DNA from: Candidatus Didemnitutus mandela | GTDB lineage: Bacteria > Verrucomicrobiota > Verrucomicrobiia > Opitutales > Opitutaceae | DNA: 64,000 nt | NCBI GenBank assembly: GCA_002591725.1 | Contig: NJAL01000006.1 | Span: 16,057-80,056 of the forward strand | Direction of reading: 5' to 3' | Part shown: positions 20,572-29,557 of the stretch, piece after piece | Numbering within the stretch: the stretch's first letter is position 1 | How the letters are laid out: every line of letters begins with the position of its first letter | Made by a program: the position numbers and the translations under genes | The notes under the pieces: model-generated | Seen by the model: the letters and a program-made list of their open reading frames with translations, nothing else | Told to the model about the DNA's origin: nothing | Database searches by the model: none

Positions 20572-21963
20572 ATGTCGTCAGTGCCGCTCAACACCGCCCT
20601 CTGGGAAACCGTCAAATGCGATCTTAAGGAATTATTCCCAGAAGACGTGTTTCAGATGTGGTTTGAGCCGATAGCCTGCCTCGACGCCAGCGAGGACACC
20701 ATTACACTCGGCGTGCCGAACGAATTCGCCGCGATCTGGATTCACGACAACTACCTTGACCTAATCTCCCAACGCCTGCGGCTTTCCACCGACCGGATAA
20801 TTCAGGTAGCGTTGAAGAAAGTCGACGGTGGCGCGCCGGAAGCGGCGCCCGCCCGCGCAGAGCCGGCCACCCGCATATGCAGCCCCCTGTTTTCAAATTC
20901 GAAGCCGCGCTTGATCAGCTACGATGGGCAGCTCGTCGCCGACAGTTCGCTCAATTTTCGGAACACCTTCGAAAACTTTGTCGTCGGACCAAACAATCAA
21001 CTGGCCCATGCCGCGGCTTTGGCCGTCGCTCAAAGCCCGGCGCAGGCTTACAATCCTCTTTTCATCCACGGTGCCACTGGCCTCGGGAAAACCCACCTGA
21101 TGCATGCCATCGGACACAGCGTCCTTCAGCGAAACCCAAACACCAAGGTTGCCTACCTTTCGACCGAAAAGTTCACCAACGAGTTCATCCACTCGCTCCA
21201 GCAAAACGCCATCACCAAGTTCCGGCAACGCTACCGCCACGTCGACGTGCTACTGCTCGACGACATCCAATTTCTCGCCGGCAAAGAAGGCATTCAAGAA
21301 GAGTTTTTCCACACCTTCAACGACCTGTTCGAATCCGGCCGGCAAATCGTTCTTTCCAGTGACCGCCCAGTCGGCGAAATCGCCACCCTGGAAGCCCGCC
21401 TTGTTTCGCGCTTCCAGTGGGGCCTCGCCGCTGACATCCAGTCGCCCGACCTTGAGACCCGCGTCGCTATCCTACGCACCAAGGCAGCCAGCCTCAAAAT
21501 CGAAATCCCGATGCCCGTCCTAGAGTTCATTGCCCAGCACATCATCAAAAATATCCGGCGGCTGGAAGGTGCTCTCATCAAAATCTCCAGCTATTCTGCC
21601 CTAACCGGAAAGCTGCTCGATCTGCCCACCGCCGAATCGCTGCTCAAGGATGTGTTGATGGAAGAGGCAAAGAACCGTCTCAACATCGAGAGCATCCAGA
21701 AACGTGTCGCCGACCATTACCAAATCCGCTACTTGGACATGACGAGCAAGCGACGGCCCAGCACCATCGTCTTTCCACGCCAAATCGCGATGTATCTCAG
21801 CCGCAAGCTGACCCGACACTCTCTCCAGGAAATCGGCGAGGCCTTCGGTGGCCGCGATCACGGCACCGTCATCCATGCAATTCGCATCGTCGAAAACCTC
21901 ATAGAAGTCGACGATTCCGTGCGTAGCAGTATGACCTTTCTCGAAAACCAGCTTTCGAAGTAA
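20572..21963 (+). CDS. dnaA: Chromosomal replication initiator protein DnaA
   Basis: DnaA is the AAA+ ATPase that binds and melts the replication origin. The 463-residue protein has all four domains: an N-terminal DnaB-interaction domain (WFEPI), a short linker, the AAA+ domain with Walker A G167-ATGLGKT and Walker B LLLDDIQFLAG, and a C-terminal helix-turn-helix with the DnaA signature (SLQEIGEAFGGRDHGTVIHA). Every key residue is intact. Retention of dnaA is notable, because several highly reduced insect symbionts lose it, which places this genome at an earlier stage of reduction. Confidence 0.97.
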   Translation: MSSVPLNTALWETVKCDLKELFPEDVFQMWFEPIACLDASEDTITLGVPNEFAAIWIHDNYLDLISQRLRLSTDRIIQVALKKVDGGAPEAAPARAEPATRICSPLFSNSKPRLISYDGQLVADSSLNFRNTFENFVVGPNNQLAHAAALAVAQSPAQAYNPLFIHGATGLGKTHLMHAIGHSVLQRNPNTKVAYLSTEKFTNEFIHSLQQNAITKFRQRYRHVDVLLLDDIQFLAGKEGIQEEFFHTFNDLFESGRQIVLSSDRPVGEIATLEARLVSRFQWGLAADIQSPDLETRVAILRTKAASLKIEIPMPVLEFIAQHIIKNIRRLEGALIKISSYSALTGKLLDLPTAESLLKDVLMEEAKNRLNIESIQKRVADHYQIRYLDMTSKRRPSTIVFPRQIAMYLSRKLTRHSLQEIGEAFGGRDHGTVIHAIRIVENLIEVDDSVRSSMTFLENQLSK

Positions 21964-22023
21964 GACTGGCGCTTTTTCTCGCCAGATTAACAGAGTCCGT
22001 TTCGTTAATCCAGTTTCCCCTTT

Positions 22024-22605
22024 ATGAACGTTTCTCTCTCCGCCGAACAAAAACAAGCCGTTGCCGCTTGGGTCGCCGCCAGCGGCAGTCTGTCCATCAT
22101 CCAGAAGAAACTTGCCGAGCAATTCAAAATTCCCATGACCTACATGGATATCCGTTTGCTCGTCGACGATCTCGGTCTCGAGTTAAAAAACGCCGTATCC
22201 AAGGCCGACGCCAGCGATGTCACAAAAGAGCCCCCCTCTCCAGCTCCCAAACCAGCGGAGGAGAAAGGCTTAATCGACAAGCTGAAGGGGAAAGCAGGCC
22301 TCAGCGGTAGTGACGGTGCCACCTGTGAAGATGAAATGCATCCCAAGGGAAACTATGATGCCGAAGGCGAATTGAAACCTAAAGCCGAGAGCTCGCTGAG
22401 CGTCGAAATCGATCGCGTCGTACGCCCCAACGCCGTCGTAAGCGGCACAGTGAAATTCAGCAGTGGCGTCAGTACCAAATGGACTATGGACCAATACGGC
22501 CGGCTCATTATCAACACAAGCAAAGAAGGCTACAAGCCGAGCACCCAGGACGTACAAGCCTTCCAACGCGAACTCAGCCAACAACTCCAACACCAAGGCT
22601 ACTAA
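22024..22605 (+). CDS. Conserved hypothetical protein downstream of dnaA
   Basis: This intact 193-residue frame starts with ATG 60 bases after dnaA. The N-terminal 60 residues look helical (LSAEQKQAVAAWVAASGSL), resembling a small winged-helix or clamp-like domain. A proline- and lysine-rich linker (about residues 70-105) follows, then a C-terminal beta-rich part (VVSGTVKFSSGVSTKWTMD, YGRLIIN) with a possible coiled end. I believe similar proteins occur widely in Opitutales and relatives, but I do not know a function. Its survival amid heavy gene loss suggests it matters. Codon use matches its neighbours. Confidence 0.75.
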   Translation: MNVSLSAEQKQAVAAWVAASGSLSIIQKKLAEQFKIPMTYMDIRLLVDDLGLELKNAVSKADASDVTKEPPSPAPKPAEEKGLIDKLKGKAGLSGSDGATCEDEMHPKGNYDAEGELKPKAESSLSVEIDRVVRPNAVVSGTVKFSSGVSTKWTMDQYGRLIINTSKEGYKPSTQDVQAFQRELSQQLQHQGY

Positions 22606-22674
22606 ACCTTCGCCGGCTTTGGCTCGTTTTATATTCGAACACAAAGGCGAGCAATTCAAGTATCTCCCAAATCA

Positions 22675-24813
22675 TTAAAAATAAGAAGTTTGCTGCACAG
22701 TAAGCCGGAATTCACGCTCCGCTTTATGTTAGTGATGCAATTGAATAAACGCACCGCCAAAACTGTAGTGCATTTGCAGATAAACCAGCTGCACGCACAG
22801 CGCCGATTCATAGCAAGTCACCACCTTATTTTAGAGTTTCTTAAGCCAAAATTGCCATTGGCTACTTGATTGTCCGTGCGCAATTTCAGCGCTTGCCGCA
22901 ACCCGGATTCCGCCTTAGGTAATTTTTTTGGTTTGCGCTAGTAAAATACGCAGTTTCAACCGGGCCCCAAAATGGCTCGGTGTTTCTTGAGGCATCGCCC
23001 ACTATTCCCGTGCCATAATCTCCGGCTGTCCAGGTGTAGTAGCAACTTGCGCCAAATTATAACTTGCATCGCCGTCATTTAGATCGAGCGTTCCAAAACG
23101 CGGTACAAATGGTGTTCCACCTTATTGAGCCACCCCAGCCGGACAAGCGCACCTGAGAGATCGCTTTCGTTCGCCGAGCCCGGCTCGTGTTGTAGCGCGA
23201 TTTCGTAGCAATGCAAGACGACCTCTGGACGATTCTGGATGGAGGAGTTTTCCCCAACGTAACCTTGGAAAGCGGCCGTCTCTGAAATATAGGCGACAGC
23301 AGACTGCAGGTAGAGAGACAGCTCCCGTCCAGATCGCCTTTATGCAACAGAAGTAATCCGAGCCGTTCCTGCGCATAGGCCATGTGTGCGGGCATCAGCA
23401 CCGATTCACGATATTACGCGCACCGTCCTTTCATTTCCGTCGCTCGAGCATAGGCCGTAGCTTGTAGTTCGATTGCGATTACGTCGTATTGAGTTTGACG
23501 TGTCCTCCGGTAGTGCGGCTCCGCTTCCTCGTTTCGATCAAGATCGTAGAGCGCGCGACCAAGATTGCCTTGAGCAATCACGTATTCCAGTTATTTTCGC
23601 CATCGTGTCACTCAAAAACAAGCGGGCTCGCGTAGGCCCCGCCCCGGTTGCTCAGGAACGTCAGTAACCCGAAGGCGAACACACAAGAGCCAGCTCGCCA
23701 ATCAGAGCCCGCGTACCCAACCGGAGGCGGACACTTCGACCACCAGTAGCACGATCACCACTATCAACAAATACATTCAGTTTTCAACAATGAATTTACA
23801 TCGTTTCTGACAATCCAAGCTGATCAGGCTGCAAGGATGAGGGAAAAACGTCCCCAAAAGGCCGAAAAAAACTCGTTGAATCAGGCTCCAAACTATGAAA
23901 TCGAGCAAATCCAACACCAAAACGGCCGGACCTACTATTTCTTGCCAGTGCTCCACACGCACAAAACGGTAGTTGAGGTTAAGTAATCTGGCCAAAAGTT
24001 GAGACGCAAGTAGCGAGAGACCGTCCAAAAATGGGTCAGCCAGTAGTTGATCATCACTGTTGATAAAAAATCGAAAGCATTACCTCAACCAGACCAGCAA
24101 ACAGAAGGGCAAACACATCGCAGCCGCCAGCAGCCCGTTGTTATATTCTTTCGGATGCGCCACGCTTCCCGGAAAAAATTCGGTTTATATAATAAAATAA
24201 GCAAAAGTCCCCTTTCAATAACTTTTTTAACCTACGCCGCCCAACGCGGAAAACACGGGAACCGCGGGCAAACGCCGGACCCTTCCACGGGACTCAGTCG
24301 GATCGGTTGCCTGTAAAAAAATGTAGAGCGTCAAAAGATAAGACAGTCCCCATCAATAAATCGGAGCACTGGGTCGTGTAAGTAACCGCTTCGGTCTGCG
24401 ACAAATGAAAGGTCCACAAAAGAGCCGCAGCAAAAGCGGTCGCGTCCGCAATTTTCCCCGCAGCACGGACCGGCTCAGTGTTCGTGTCCGGCACAAAAGC
24501 CAGAAAGACACAAAGCCCGCCGAGGCGTGGTCCCCGGAGTTAAAGACATTGATAGTTTCAAAAGGTGGGCCCGCTGAGCGCAAAATTCAGAACCAGCGTC
24601 AAGTTGAGCAAATGGCCGGACGAACGCTCCACATTGAATTCTCCACCTCCGCCGGCGGGGAAAGATCAGCCAGCGCTGGCGAGTCGATAGATTATCGAGA
24701 ATCGACAATTCGTTATTGGAAACGAACGGTGCCCCGGAAGTGTTTGTGTAAACCGCGGATACCGCGAGAGCAATTGCCACGTCGACCAGCAGAAGCAGAC
24801 GCTTATTTTTCAT
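22675..24813 (-). pseudogene. Decayed TMTC-like TPR membrane protein
   Basis: On the minus strand, across many frame changes, this reads as a full-length (about 710 codons) membrane protein with C-terminal TPR repeats. The N-terminal part gives AVYTNTSGAPFVSNNE and AFAAALLWTFHLSQTEAVTY, hallmarks of the bacterial TMTC-type O-mannosyltransferase-like family. The middle gives YWLTHFWTVSRYLRLNFWPD, the membrane motif before the TPRs. The C-terminal part shows TPR units such as AQERLGLLLLHKGDLDG, NLGRALYDLDRNEEAEPHY and YLQMHYSFGGAF. Its original ATG at 24811-24813 overlaps the ligA stop, so the two were once translationally coupled. Many stops and frameshifts show it is dead. Confidence 0.85.
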
Positions 24814-26845
24814 TCAGCCACCGAGCAAACTCCGTCTCATCGATGACGGGCACACCAAATTCTCTCGCTTTGTCGAGTTTTGAGCCCGCCCCCCCCCCCG
24901 CAAGAACGAAGTTCGTCTTCTTGCTTACGATGTCTGATACCTTGCCACCAAGCGCCTCGATTTTTCCCGTCGCTTCTTCGCGCGTCAGCGAGGGCAATGT
25001 GCCGGTAAGCACAAAAGTTTTCCCAGCAAACACCGTGCTGTAGCCCGCAGCCTTCTTCGCCGGCGCCTGCGGTCTGACGCTCATCTGCAGCAACTCGGTA
25101 ACGAGCTCACGGTTTCGAGGCTCCGAGAAAAACTCCACGATTACCTTCCCCATCCTGCCGCCGATGCCGGTGATCACCGATTTCTTTTCCCTAAAAAAAT
25201 CGTCAAGTTTCGCCCCGGCCAACGCCTCCAAGCCGCCAAAATGGGCAGCGAGGTCCTTCGAAGCTGCAGTGCCGACGTGCGGAATGCTAAGCCCGTGAAT
25301 GACACGCCACAGTTCAACGGTCTTGGCTTTGTCGATAGCATCGAGCAAATTGTCGGTCGATTTTTCCACGTTCTTGCCGCGCGCCAGCAATTCTTCGCGT
25401 CGCAGACGCAGCCGGAATAAGTCGGGAATAGCTTTCACCCAGCCTTTTTCTACCATTTCGTCGATCATCGCACTGCCAAGGCCATCGATGTGGAGCGCCG
25501 CCTTTGAAACGAAGTGTCCGAGTCGCCGGCGCACCTGTGTAGGACAATTGGGACTCGGACAACGGATCGCCACTTCGCCATTGAATTGTACGACCGGCGT
25601 GTTACAAAATGGACATTTTATTGGAAATTCGTAAACTTGACATGCCGGTGTACGACGGCTTTTATTTACATTGATCACTACCGGGATAATTTCGCCAGCT
25701 TTTTCCACGAACACGTAATCGCCGATGCAAATGTTCTTGCGCGCGATCTCTTCGCGATTATGGAGCATAACGCGCGAAATTGTGGTTCCGGAAAGAATCA
25801 CCGGATCTAACTCGGCGACAGGCGTAAGCACACCCGTGCGACCAACCTGCACCGTGATGGCCTTAATCTGCGTCTCCGCCCGTTGAGGTACAAACTTGTA
25901 AGCGATCGCCCAGCGCGGAGCCTTGGAAGTACGCCCGGCAGTGCGCTGTTGTGCAAAGGAGTCCAGCTTCACGACGGCGCCATCGGTGCCATAGCTGAAC
26001 CCATGACGGAGCTGATCGAGTTCACTCACCGCCGACCATACTTCGTCGATGCCACGGACTGGCCAGTACTTCTCGACGGTAGGTAAGCCCCAAGTCTTTA
26101 CCAACTGGTGAAACTCGCTCTGGCTCCCGGCCATGGCCGGCTCGCAGAAGCCAATACCATAGAACACGATTTCTAATTTCCGCTTCGCTACCTCACGTGA
26201 ATCGAGCTGCTTGATAGTGCCTGCAGCAAGATTGCGCGGATTGGCATAAAGCGCAATGCCCTCTTCTTCCCGCTCCTTGTTGATTCGCTGAAACTCAGCG
26301 GTCGTCAGATAAATCTCTCCACGGATTTCCATAGCCTCCGGGGCCGGATGTGCTGTCGTAGACTTGAGCTGAAGCGGAAGCGCGTAAATTGTCCTGGCAT
26401 TGGCTGTAGTGTCGTCGCCAGTCTCGCCATTACCCCGGGTCACGGCGCGAATAAGTTGGCCTTTCTCGTAAGTGACGCTAACCGCAAGCCCGTCGATCTT
26501 TGGCTCGACAACGTAATCGAGGTCCTCGCGTTCAAAAAGCTTCACCAAGCGCTGGTGAAAAGCTCGAAGCTCTTCTTCGGAATAGGTATTGTCGAGACTC
26601 TGCATCAGCTGTCGATGCCGATATTGCACGAAGCCTTCGAGGCGGTCGTCCCCCACTCGGATCGAGGGAGAGTCCTTGGAGGCAAATTGCGGAAACTGTT
26701 TCTCGAAATCCCGTAGTTCTTGCACGAGCACATCGTAATCGCAATCGGCGATTTCCGGCTGGGCATGACGGTAGTAAAGCTCGTTATGGTGCGCAACTTG
26801 CGCGCGCAGATCCGCGATTCGTTTTTTGGCGTCGGCCGGGGTCAT
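24803..26845 (-). CDS. ligA: NAD-dependent DNA ligase
   Basis: LigA seals nicks with NAD+ in replication and repair. From the ATG at 26843-26845 it is 680 residues, a normal length; the open frame upstream is unrelated VanZ debris. The domains are the Ia domain (YYRHAQPEI), an adenylation domain with the nucleophile K116-I-D-G, the OB fold, a four-cysteine zinc finger (CPFC then CPSPNC), helix-hairpin-helix repeats, and a C-terminal BRCT domain (GKTFVLTGTLPSLTREEA). The BRCT contains a run of 11 G on the coding strand, which is in frame in this sequence. Slippage there would cost only the last part of BRCT. Confidence 0.96.
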   Translation of the reverse strand: MTPADAKKRIADLRAQVAHHNELYYRHAQPEIADCDYDVLVQELRDFEKQFPQFASKDSPSIRVGDDRLEGFVQYRHRQLMQSLDNTYSEEELRAFHQRLVKLFEREDLDYVVEPKIDGLAVSVTYEKGQLIRAVTRGNGETGDDTTANARTIYALPLQLKSTTAHPAPEAMEIRGEIYLTTAEFQRINKEREEEGIALYANPRNLAAGTIKQLDSREVAKRKLEIVFYGIGFCEPAMAGSQSEFHQLVKTWGLPTVEKYWPVRGIDEVWSAVSELDQLRHGFSYGTDGAVVKLDSFAQQRTAGRTSKAPRWAIAYKFVPQRAETQIKAITVQVGRTGVLTPVAELDPVILSGTTISRVMLHNREEIARKNICIGDYVFVEKAGEIIPVVINVNKSRRTPACQVYEFPIKCPFCNTPVVQFNGEVAIRCPSPNCPTQVRRRLGHFVSKAALHIDGLGSAMIDEMVEKGWVKAIPDLFRLRLRREELLARGKNVEKSTDNLLDAIDKAKTVELWRVIHGLSIPHVGTAASKDLAAHFGGLEALAGAKLDDFFREKKSVITGIGGRMGKVIVEFFSEPRNRELVTELLQMSVRPQAPAKKAAGYSTVFAGKTFVLTGTLPSLTREEATGKIEALGGKVSDIVSKKTNFVLAGGGAGSKLDKAREFGVPVIDETEFARWLNEK
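24889..24899. repeat. C11 homopolymer inside ligA
   Basis: Eleven consecutive C on the plus strand encode the GGG of LAGGGAG in the BRCT domain of LigA. Runs of this length are highly prone to polymerase slippage. It is the longest G/C homopolymer I saw in the window, and it lies inside an essential gene. Confidence 0.9.
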
Positions 26846-26899
26846 GCGCAAAAGTAGGAGCACGCCACGGTCTTTTTCAATCCACGGCTGTGCAAAAAC

Positions 26900-27279
26900 A
26901 GCGACTGCTCGAGTGCCCGCGCATAGAAGTCCCAATTTATATATGCTGTCACGGGAATGCCAGCCCCAAGTGCATAGTGCATTCCGCCAGCCAACCGTCG
27001 AACTCCAAGTTGCGCCAAGGTGTGAAGTTTTGGTATCATTCGCCGGGAAAGACCATAGAGCTAACTGACACCAGTGCCACCACGAACCAGCCGTAATGCA
27101 GCATAGCGTTGCTTCTAACCAGCAACGTAGGGCGAACAATCCAATCCATAGGGAAAAATGCGCCACCTTGTCGAAATGCGAGATCACAGGCGCCGCCACT
27201 TGACTGAAGATCGAAGTTACAAAGACCGTGCTGGCGACCAGAGCGCCCCGCCCAAACTCTCCGCTCCCCCTGCTGGTTA
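26900..27279 (-). pseudogene. Decayed VanZ-like membrane protein
   Basis: Immediately upstream of ligA on the same strand, a short membrane protein of the VanZ family can be read across at least two frames. The first part reads VISHFDKVAHFSLW, the conserved DK-AH motif. The second reads YQNFTPWRNLEFDGWLAE, matching the conserved E-x-Q...P-R-x-x-x-x-D motif of VanZ, with a TGA stop just before the tyrosine. The gene is clearly broken. No intact vancomycin-type genes are nearby, and the function of most VanZ-like proteins is unknown. Confidence 0.75.
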
Positions 27280-27300
27280 AACATAACAATTTTCTCGAAG

Positions 27301-27377
<77 letters not shown>

Positions 27378-27442
27378 ATAATGGATCGGAAGATTGATGA
27401 GGCCGCACCCTCCCGGCCGACGCAAGTCTTTTTTTCTGTTAC

Positions 27443-27519
27443 TGGCGCCCCGGGCGTGATTCGAACACGCGACCCAGGGTTTAGAAAACCCTTGCTCTAT
27501 CCAGCTGAGCTACCGGGGC
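27443..27519 (-). tRNA. tRNA-Arg (anticodon TCT)
   Basis: This is a 77-base minus-strand cloverleaf with acceptor GCCCCGG/CCGGGGC, anticodon loop TTTCTAA giving TCT for AGA/AGG codons, a normal T-loop TTCGAAT and an encoded CCA. It is probably co-transcribed with tRNA-Pro. Confidence 0.96.
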
Positions 27520-27546
27520 CTGACCGGAGAACACTTTGGTTCGCAA

Positions 27547-27578
27547 AAACTGCGCGCGCAAGCCTGCGCGCGCAGTTT
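27547..27578 (-). terminator. Orphan rho-independent terminator
   Basis: A perfect 14-base stem (AAACTGCGCGCGCA) with a 4-base loop is followed, read on the minus strand, by a T-rich tail. It lies just upstream of tRNA-Arg and would end transcription of a minus-strand gene at higher coordinates. No intact gene remains between here and tRNA-Ala, so it seems to have outlived its gene, or it insulates the tRNA pair. Confidence 0.75.
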
Positions 27579-28068
27579 ATATCGACACGAAGCCAGACGG
27601 GACCAATTATAGACCGAAGCCCAGGGGCACCAACCACGAATAATTGCTCGACTTTTAGGCAGCTTCTGCAAGGCCGCTGAGCCACTCAGCACGTACCGTC
27701 AGAACCATCCCATCCGTCACTAACCCCGATCACTAACGCACCTACAGCTTCCTGCTGCCGCTTCTCAGTCAGCACCAAAATCTCCTCCAGCCATTCATCT
27801 TACCTTTTCCCATTCCCATCGAGCCGCTATCTCGCCAGAATTCGCAAAGGGCAGTCCAAGCTTATATAATATAAAATATAATAACATAAAGGGCATCAAG
27901 CTCTACGCTGCCGGTAGGGGGTTCGCCGAGCTCCAATGATTCACCAGCGTCTCGAACACTCGACTGCGTTCTGCGATCATTTCAGGAAACGACTAGGCCT
28001 GTACAAAGTAAACGGACAAAGCTCGGGTAACAAAACCGACAGATCGAAGGAGCAATCGAGAGGATTGC
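27579..28068. other. Unassigned stretch between terminator and small ORF
   Basis: No gene can be supported. On the minus strand near 27590-27690, a fragment reading EWLSGLAEAA might be the tail of the gene that the orphan terminator once served, but it is too short to identify. AT-rich runs of TATAATATAAAA near 27864-27880 could hold a promoter. Confidence 0.4.
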
Positions 28069-28218
28069 ATGCTAAAAAGACTCTTTGATTTGCTCCTAAA
28101 TGGTCCTTTATTATATGTTACAATTGCCGTGTTTCTAGCCGGCATATCTGGATTTCTGGATTTATTTTCTGGCAGGCCACCTTGCGTGGTTAAAAAGGAC
28201 CGAAAGGAGGCACTCTGA
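28069..28218 (+). CDS. Putative 49-residue membrane protein
   Basis: This short ATG-initiated frame has a GAGAGG ribosome binding site about six bases upstream. The product has a charged start (MLKRLFDLL), one clear membrane helix (about residues 13-31, YVTIAVFLAGISGFLDLF) and a lysine/arginine-rich tail with one cysteine (CVVKKDRKEAL). The positive tail and single helix are typical of small inner-membrane proteins. I recognise no family. It stands alone among decayed sequence, so it could be chance or an unannotated small protein. Confidence 0.4.
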   Translation: MLKRLFDLLLNGPLLYVTIAVFLAGISGFLDLFSGRPPCVVKKDRKEAL

Positions 28219-28247
28219 TCTCTATTTTCACCTCTTTTTTCTTAAGC

Positions 28248-28323
28248 TGGTGGACCGGATCGGGATCAAACCGACGACCTCATCGTTGCGAACGATGCGC
28301 TCTATCAACTGAGCTACCGGCCC
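28248..28323 (-). tRNA. tRNA-Ala (anticodon CGC) with A19-U56 tertiary pair
   Basis: This is a 76-base minus-strand cloverleaf with acceptor GGGCCGG/CCGGTCC, anticodon loop TTCGCAA giving CGC and an encoded CCA. The D-loop reads AGTTGATA instead of the usual AGTTGGTA, and the T-loop reads TTTGATC instead of TTCGATC. The normally invariant G19-C56 contact is thus replaced by A19-U56. The acceptor has one G-U pair. The stems otherwise fold normally, so it may still work. CGC reads only GCG codons, so another tRNA-Ala must exist elsewhere. Confidence 0.9.
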
Positions 28324-28444
28324 CCTGTGAGCTCTGTGAGGAGGAATGTAAATGAGCGAACGCGCAGCCGGAGTAAAACAAAATTCCCCGCGCCTATTTT
28401 TTTTTTTACAAAAATTTAATATATTCGTAATTTTCATATTCCAA

Positions 28445-28470
28445 TATTTTCCCTGTACTTAGGGAAAATA
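28445..28470 (+). terminator. Possible terminator-like hairpin
   Basis: Arms TATTTTCCCT and AGGGAAAATA form a perfect 10-base stem with a 6-base loop, followed on the plus strand by AATTATTTTTTTATTTT. It could terminate the small plus-strand frame upstream, but the stem is AT-rich and weak. Confidence 0.35.
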
Positions 28471-28492
28471 AATTATTTTTTTATTTTACTCA

Positions 28493-28883
28493 GCATGTAT
28501 AAAAAGAGCGATATCGAAGAAATTTATTCCCCCTAACTTCGTTCGCCATCCCCAAGGCGGCCCAAGCAGCCGAAGCCAGCACTACCGAACCCAATAAGCC
28601 CGCCAGAAAAAAAGCTCAAAGCACCACACCCGCCAAAAAGAAGCCCACTCCCGCTGTCTTTTCCCTCCTCGGCTTTAATCGCACCCGGATCGACATCGGC
28701 TTCGGCAATGGGTTAGCCATCAGCAGCATCAGCGCCGGCTTGAGCTGGGATAAAGACATTACGATGGACAGCATCAGCCCTAATTTTCGGGCTGTAACGT
28801 TCAAGGACACCAACAACTCCATCGTTTCCAATGTGCTCGTGAACAACGCTCTCGTGGAGCGTCAGCAGCAAGTACGCCGTTGA
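28493..28883 (+). pseudogene. Frameshifted secreted-type hypothetical protein
   Basis: A plausible ATG at 28495 (MYKKSDIEE) runs into a stop after 13 codons. One frame over, a coherent protein-like frame runs from about 28520 to a TGA at 28881: an alanine/lysine/proline-rich linker (AEASTTEPNKPARKK), then an ordered domain (VFSLLGFNRTRIDIGFGNG, SWDKDITMDSISP, VSNVLVNNALVER). The end is intact and the frame has coding-like composition. The only start-side continuity needs a frameshift, so I call it a recent pseudogene of unknown function; a non-standard start is the alternative. Confidence 0.5.
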
Positions 28884-28977
28884 TGCCAGTCAGACTTTCG
28901 CAATAACACCAACAGCTATGAAGAACCCCCTACGCCGGGCCGCGCTGAAAGGAGCCCGCTTTCAATCTGGATTATGG

Positions 28978-29557
28978 ATTAATTTCCAGCAACGCGTCGC
29001 ACACCGCGTCAGATGGCGTCTTTTCCCCAGCCGGGCCAATGGCTGGAACAACCGTGCAATGCATCGTGATCCGGGTGAAAGGCCACGGAACGTAAAACTG
29101 GTCCCAACTTTTCAGGCGCCACGCCCGGTTCTACGACATAGACCGGGCCTCTCGGGCCATCGGGCGTGATGCCGATATCGTGTCCTTCCCGCATCAGCTC
29201 GATCAGCCGCTACGCTGCCTCGCGACCGAAGCTACTGCTCGATCCTCGCACCGGATAAATGCCTACCATCCGGTAAAACGCCGCGACCCACGCGCCGTCC
29301 TTGCTCACGCTCACCAGACCATAAACACGCCGCTTCGTTCGGTAGCGCCGCAAAATTTCCGCTGAAAGAAACAGCCTGTTGTGCCAAAGCACGATCGCCA
29401 CCGGCTCGTCGGACTTCGTCAACAGAGCGAAAGTTTCCGCATCGGCTTCGAAACGCAACATCCAGCCCCAAGTGCGCAAGAGCAACGCAGCTAGCCAGAG
29501 CAGTGCCCACCGCCAGCCCTGCACTTCGTTAATCGTTGCAGATTCCTTGCTTTGCAA
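28978..29557 (-). pseudogene. Decayed DUF374 lysophospholipid acyltransferase-like gene
   Basis: The minus strand reads as a DUF374 acyltransferase, related to LpxL/PlsC enzymes that acylate lipid A or phospholipids. The N-terminal half is continuous (VAIVLWHNRLFLSAEIL, then VSVSKDGAWVAAFYR, then VRGSSSSFGREAA). It ends at an in-frame TAG near 29218, immediately followed in the same frame by RLIELMREGHDIGITPDGPRG. A deletion then removes about 20 residues and the tail continues in another frame (AWRLKSWDQFYVPWPFTRIT). With few lesions, this is one of the youngest pseudogenes in the window. Confidence 0.87.
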
